Shown in pieces: positions 61,668-64,000 of a stretch of DNA of 64,000 nt. The notes below the pieces were generated by a model that made no database searches, was not told where the DNA came from, and was given only the letters and a program-made list of their open reading frames with translations. The DNA comes from Haemonchus contortus (taxonomy: Eukaryota > Nematoda > Chromadorea > Rhabditida > Trichostrongylidae), in contig LS997567.1 of assembly GCA_000469685.2 (NCBI GenBank), forward strand, positions 5,411,374-5,475,373, read 5' to 3'. Positions within the stretch are counted from its first letter, which is position 1, and every line of letters begins with the position of its first letter. Position numbers and translations under genes: made by a program.

Positions 61668-64000
61668 ATGGAGAAACCAGTCACAACAAATATGTCTAAA
61701 GTCTCAAAGAGTATCCGTGATAAAGCTAGGACGTCACCCGGAAGTGGCGCACAGGGCCCTCGCCTGAGTTCTGTGGACAGTATGCGAGGGCTACCGAGGA
61801 GTGAACGACCTCGGCCAAAGAAGTTAGTTCGAATAGGGACTCTAAATGTGAGATCGCTCACTGGGAAGTCCCGAGAAGTCGCTGATCTCATGAAGCGCAG
61901 GAACATCCAAGTCCTATGCCTTCAGGAGACCCGCTGGAAGGGAGCAAAAGCCAGAGAAATTGGAGAGGGTGTCAAACTCTTCTACAACGGAGAAGACACC
62001 AAACGAAATGGTGTGGCTGTAGCAGTGGCAGACTCCCTGAAAGACTCTGTCTCCGCCGTCAACAGGGTCAGCAGTCGAATCATATCGGTGAGGATAGACA
62101 CGAAGGAGGGGAACTGGACAATAATATCAGTGTACGCACCTCAAGCCGGCTGCCCCATCTACGAAAAAGATGAGTTCTATCTGAGACTTGACGAGACCAT
62201 CCGATCAGTTCCGGAGGGGGACTATCTTACCATAGCAGGTGATCTGAATGGGCACGTCGGCAGTGAAAGGAGGGGACTGGAAAGGGTGCATGGAGGTAAA
62301 GGTGTAGGACTCAGAAACGATGAGGGAGAAAGGGTCCTTGCCCTGGCTATAGCTCACGACTTGGCAGTCTGCAGCACCTTCTTCGCGAAAAGGAAGTCCC
62401 AGAAGGTAACCTACAGCAGTGGAGGGAAAGAAACGGAAATAGATCATGTGCTGGTAAGAAGATCGTCCCTCAAAACTGTAAAAGACATCAAGGTACTGCC
62501 CGGAGAAGACTTGGCACCACAGCACAGACCTCTACTAGCAGACATAGCCATCGATCTTCCCAAGAAATCGAGGACAAGAACGGAACGGAGGATCCGGTGG
62601 TGGAAGTTGCACCAGTCCGAAAGAGAACACCTCAAAGAAAAGATACTGGAAGCTGGACTTCCAAATCCCGAAGGGCCGATCCAGCAGACTTGGAGCAACG
62701 CTGTGGAGGTCATCCTGCGATGTGCAAAGGAAACGCTGGGGGAAACTCGAGGTGGTTTCCGAGGGGACAAGGAAGCATGGTTCTGGAATGATGAAGTCCA
62801 ACGAGTTGTGAGGCAGAAGAAATCGGCTTACAAGCGCTGGCAAAAGACACGAGCTCCAGAGGACCTAGCTGCCTACAGAACTTCCAAGAGGCTCGCCAAG
62901 GCTGCTGTCGCGAAGGCGAAGAACACGGAAATGGACGCCTTGTATGAGAAACTCGACAGTCGAGAAGGAGAGAAGTTCGTCTTCCGCCTGGCGAAAGCGC
63001 GTCACCGCGCCACTCGGGACATCGGGGTAGTGAAGTCCGTCAGGAACAGCGAGGGTGCCATACTGAGGAAGCCTGGCGAGGTCAGGCGTAGGTGGGAGGA
63101 ATACTTCGACGGACTCCTCAACGAAGAATTCGCCCGCCAGAACAGCTCCCAATTAGAGGCAACGGCTGGCCCAATCAATCTCTGGACGGAGAATGAGGTG
63201 CGTAGAGCAATGGGAAAGATGAAGGTTGGGAAGGCAACTGGCCCGGATGGAGTACCGATCGAGGCATGGAAAGCGCTCGGAGAGTACGGGGTAAAGTGGC
63301 TCACCCGATTCCTGAACACTGTCACCGCTGAAGGAAGAATCCCAGATGCATGGAGGAAAAGTACCATCGTTCCAATCTTCAAGCAGAAGGGGGACGCGAT
63401 GGAGTGTTCCAACTACCGGGGAATCAGGTTGACTGCTCACACGATGAAGCTGTACGAGCGGCTGGTCGACTCAAGATTGAGAGAATTGGTCCCAATCTCA
63501 CAGAAGCAGTTCGGCTTCATGCCTGAAAGGTCTACAACGGACGCCATCTTCATAGCTAGACAAGTTATGGAGAAGTATCGAGAAAAGCGTAGACCCTGCT
63601 ACATAGCCTTCCTCGATCTGGAGAAGGCTTTCGACCGTCTCCCGCGACAAGTCCTCTGGAGAGCGCTCCGAAAACGAAAGGTTCCAGAACACCTGATCTC
63701 TCTGGTGAAGGACATGTACGATGGCTCCACCACAACAATACGCACCCCACACGGCCAAACCGGAGCAATAGATGTCACGGTTGGAGTACACCAGGGATCA
63801 GCTCTAAGCCCGTTCCTCTTCCTGCTCACGATGGACGTCATCACAGAAGAACTCATGGATGGACCACTGAAGACCATCCTCTACGCTGATGACATCGCTC
63901 TGATAGCGGAGAGCAAGGATGAACTCCAGGATAAACTCCAGAATTGGCAAAGGGTATTGGCGGAGAGTGGACTCCGGCTGAACGTGAAGAAGACCAAGTT
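61668..64000 (+). CDS. LINE endonuclease-reverse transcriptase ORF (partial, open)
   Basis: Single-polypeptide ORF of an RTE/BovB-type retrotransposon: it nicks genomic DNA and primes reverse transcription on the nick. From the ATG at 61668, 777 codons are open to the window edge (full RTE ORFs are usually ~1000). The APE-type endonuclease covers ~55-290: RIGTLNVRSL, CLQETRWKG, SVYAPQAG, GDLNGHVG, IDHVLV, HRPLLADI. A basic linker follows. The reverse transcriptase covers ~490-777: KATGPDGVPIEAWK, IVPIFKQKGD, NYRGIRL, QFGFMPERSTTDAIF, AFLDLEKAFDRL, VHQGSALSPFLF, and the catalytic YADD at 739-742. All expected residues are present and I found no stop or frameshift. An upstream ATG is not evident; a second in-frame ATG is at codon 9. 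Likely a young, possibly active copy. Confidence 0.93.
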   Translation, partial: MEKPVTTNMSKVSKSIRDKARTSPGSGAQGPRLSSVDSMRGLPRSERPRPKKLVRIGTLNVRSLTGKSREVADLMKRRNIQVLCLQETRWKGAKAREIGEGVKLFYNGEDTKRNGVAVAVADSLKDSVSAVNRVSSRIISVRIDTKEGNWTIISVYAPQAGCPIYEKDEFYLRLDETIRSVPEGDYLTIAGDLNGHVGSERRGLERVHGGKGVGLRNDEGERVLALAIAHDLAVCSTFFAKRKSQKVTYSSGGKETEIDHVLVRRSSLKTVKDIKVLPGEDLAPQHRPLLADIAIDLPKKSRTRTERRIRWWKLHQSEREHLKEKILEAGLPNPEGPIQQTWSNAVEVILRCAKETLGETRGGFRGDKEAWFWNDEVQRVVRQKKSAYKRWQKTRAPEDLAAYRTSKRLAKAAVAKAKNTEMDALYEKLDSREGEKFVFRLAKARHRATRDIGVVKSVRNSEGAILRKPGEVRRRWEEYFDGLLNEEFARQNSSQLEATAGPINLWTENEVRRAMGKMKVGKATGPDGVPIEAWKALGEYGVKWLTRFLNTVTAEGRIPDAWRKSTIVPIFKQKGDAMECSNYRGIRLTAHTMKLYERLVDSRLRELVPISQKQFGFMPERSTTDAIFIARQVMEKYREKRRPCYIAFLDLEKAFDRLPRQVLWRALRKRKVPEHLISLVKDMYDGSTTTIRTPHGQTGAIDVTVGVHQGSALSPFLFLLTMDVITEELMDGPLKTILYADDIALIAESKDELQDKLQNWQRVLAESGLRLNVKKTK

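Larger units (their letters stand above)
61518..64000 (+). mobile_element. RTE-clade LINE retrotransposon (3' end beyond window)
   Basis: A tRNA-like head, a ~75 bp leader, then one long ORF with an AP-endonuclease followed by a reverse transcriptase. It is inserted in sense orientation in intron 6 of SLC19 copy B, about 125 bp past the exon. GC content and codon use are clearly higher than in the host intron. Target duplications cannot be checked because the 3' end is outside. Confidence 0.92.

Overview
The window is nuclear DNA from a nematode, most likely a strongylid (hookworm-like, clade V) worm. Genes are broken into many short exons with GT donors and TTTCAG-type acceptors. Several start codons sit 6 to 20 bases after an acceptor-like sequence, as expected for spliced-leader trans-splicing. 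A nematode GOB-1-type trehalose-phosphatase and a tandem SLC19 (folate/thiamine carrier) pair also fit. No bacterial or viral region was seen.

Layout, left to right. (1) A + strand gene at 2080-7871, 5' incomplete, encodes an unrecognised protein ending in one membrane helix. (2) A - strand trehalose-6-phosphate phosphatase (gob-1 type) occupies 16109-11390, with a near-complete 512-residue model. (3) A 12.5 kb stretch to 28658 holds only transposon-derived DNA that I can name. (4) A + strand F-box protein of 573 residues has 12 exons at 28659-34599, followed by a possible amine-oxidase-like tail fragment near 35.7 kb. (5) A - strand NEMF/Rqc2 homologue has 27 exons at 44051-37039, 992 residues, and is convergent with the F-box gene. 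(6) Two + strand SLC19 carriers lie in tandem: copy A is complete (49058-53319, 455 residues) and copy B starts at 59216 and runs off the window. (7) An RTE-clade LINE with a tRNA-like head has inserted in the sense direction into an intron of copy B; its ORF is open from 61668 to the window end.

The gene jobs are separate: trehalose detoxification, ubiquitin-ligase substrate choice, ribosome-associated quality control and vitamin uptake. No operon is evident.

Mobile DNA dominates the rest. It includes seven copies of a ~250 bp MITE and four copies of a ~290 bp MITE, both with ~9 bp target duplications (Mutator-like); a 501 bp MITE with a perfect 8 bp duplication (hAT-like); TIR elements sharing one terminus; a tRNA-derived SINE family; and a decayed LINE. 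Three SINE copies have each received a different DNA element.

Exon models were built by eye from splice signals and reading-frame continuity. Gene names rest on recognised motifs, not on database searches.
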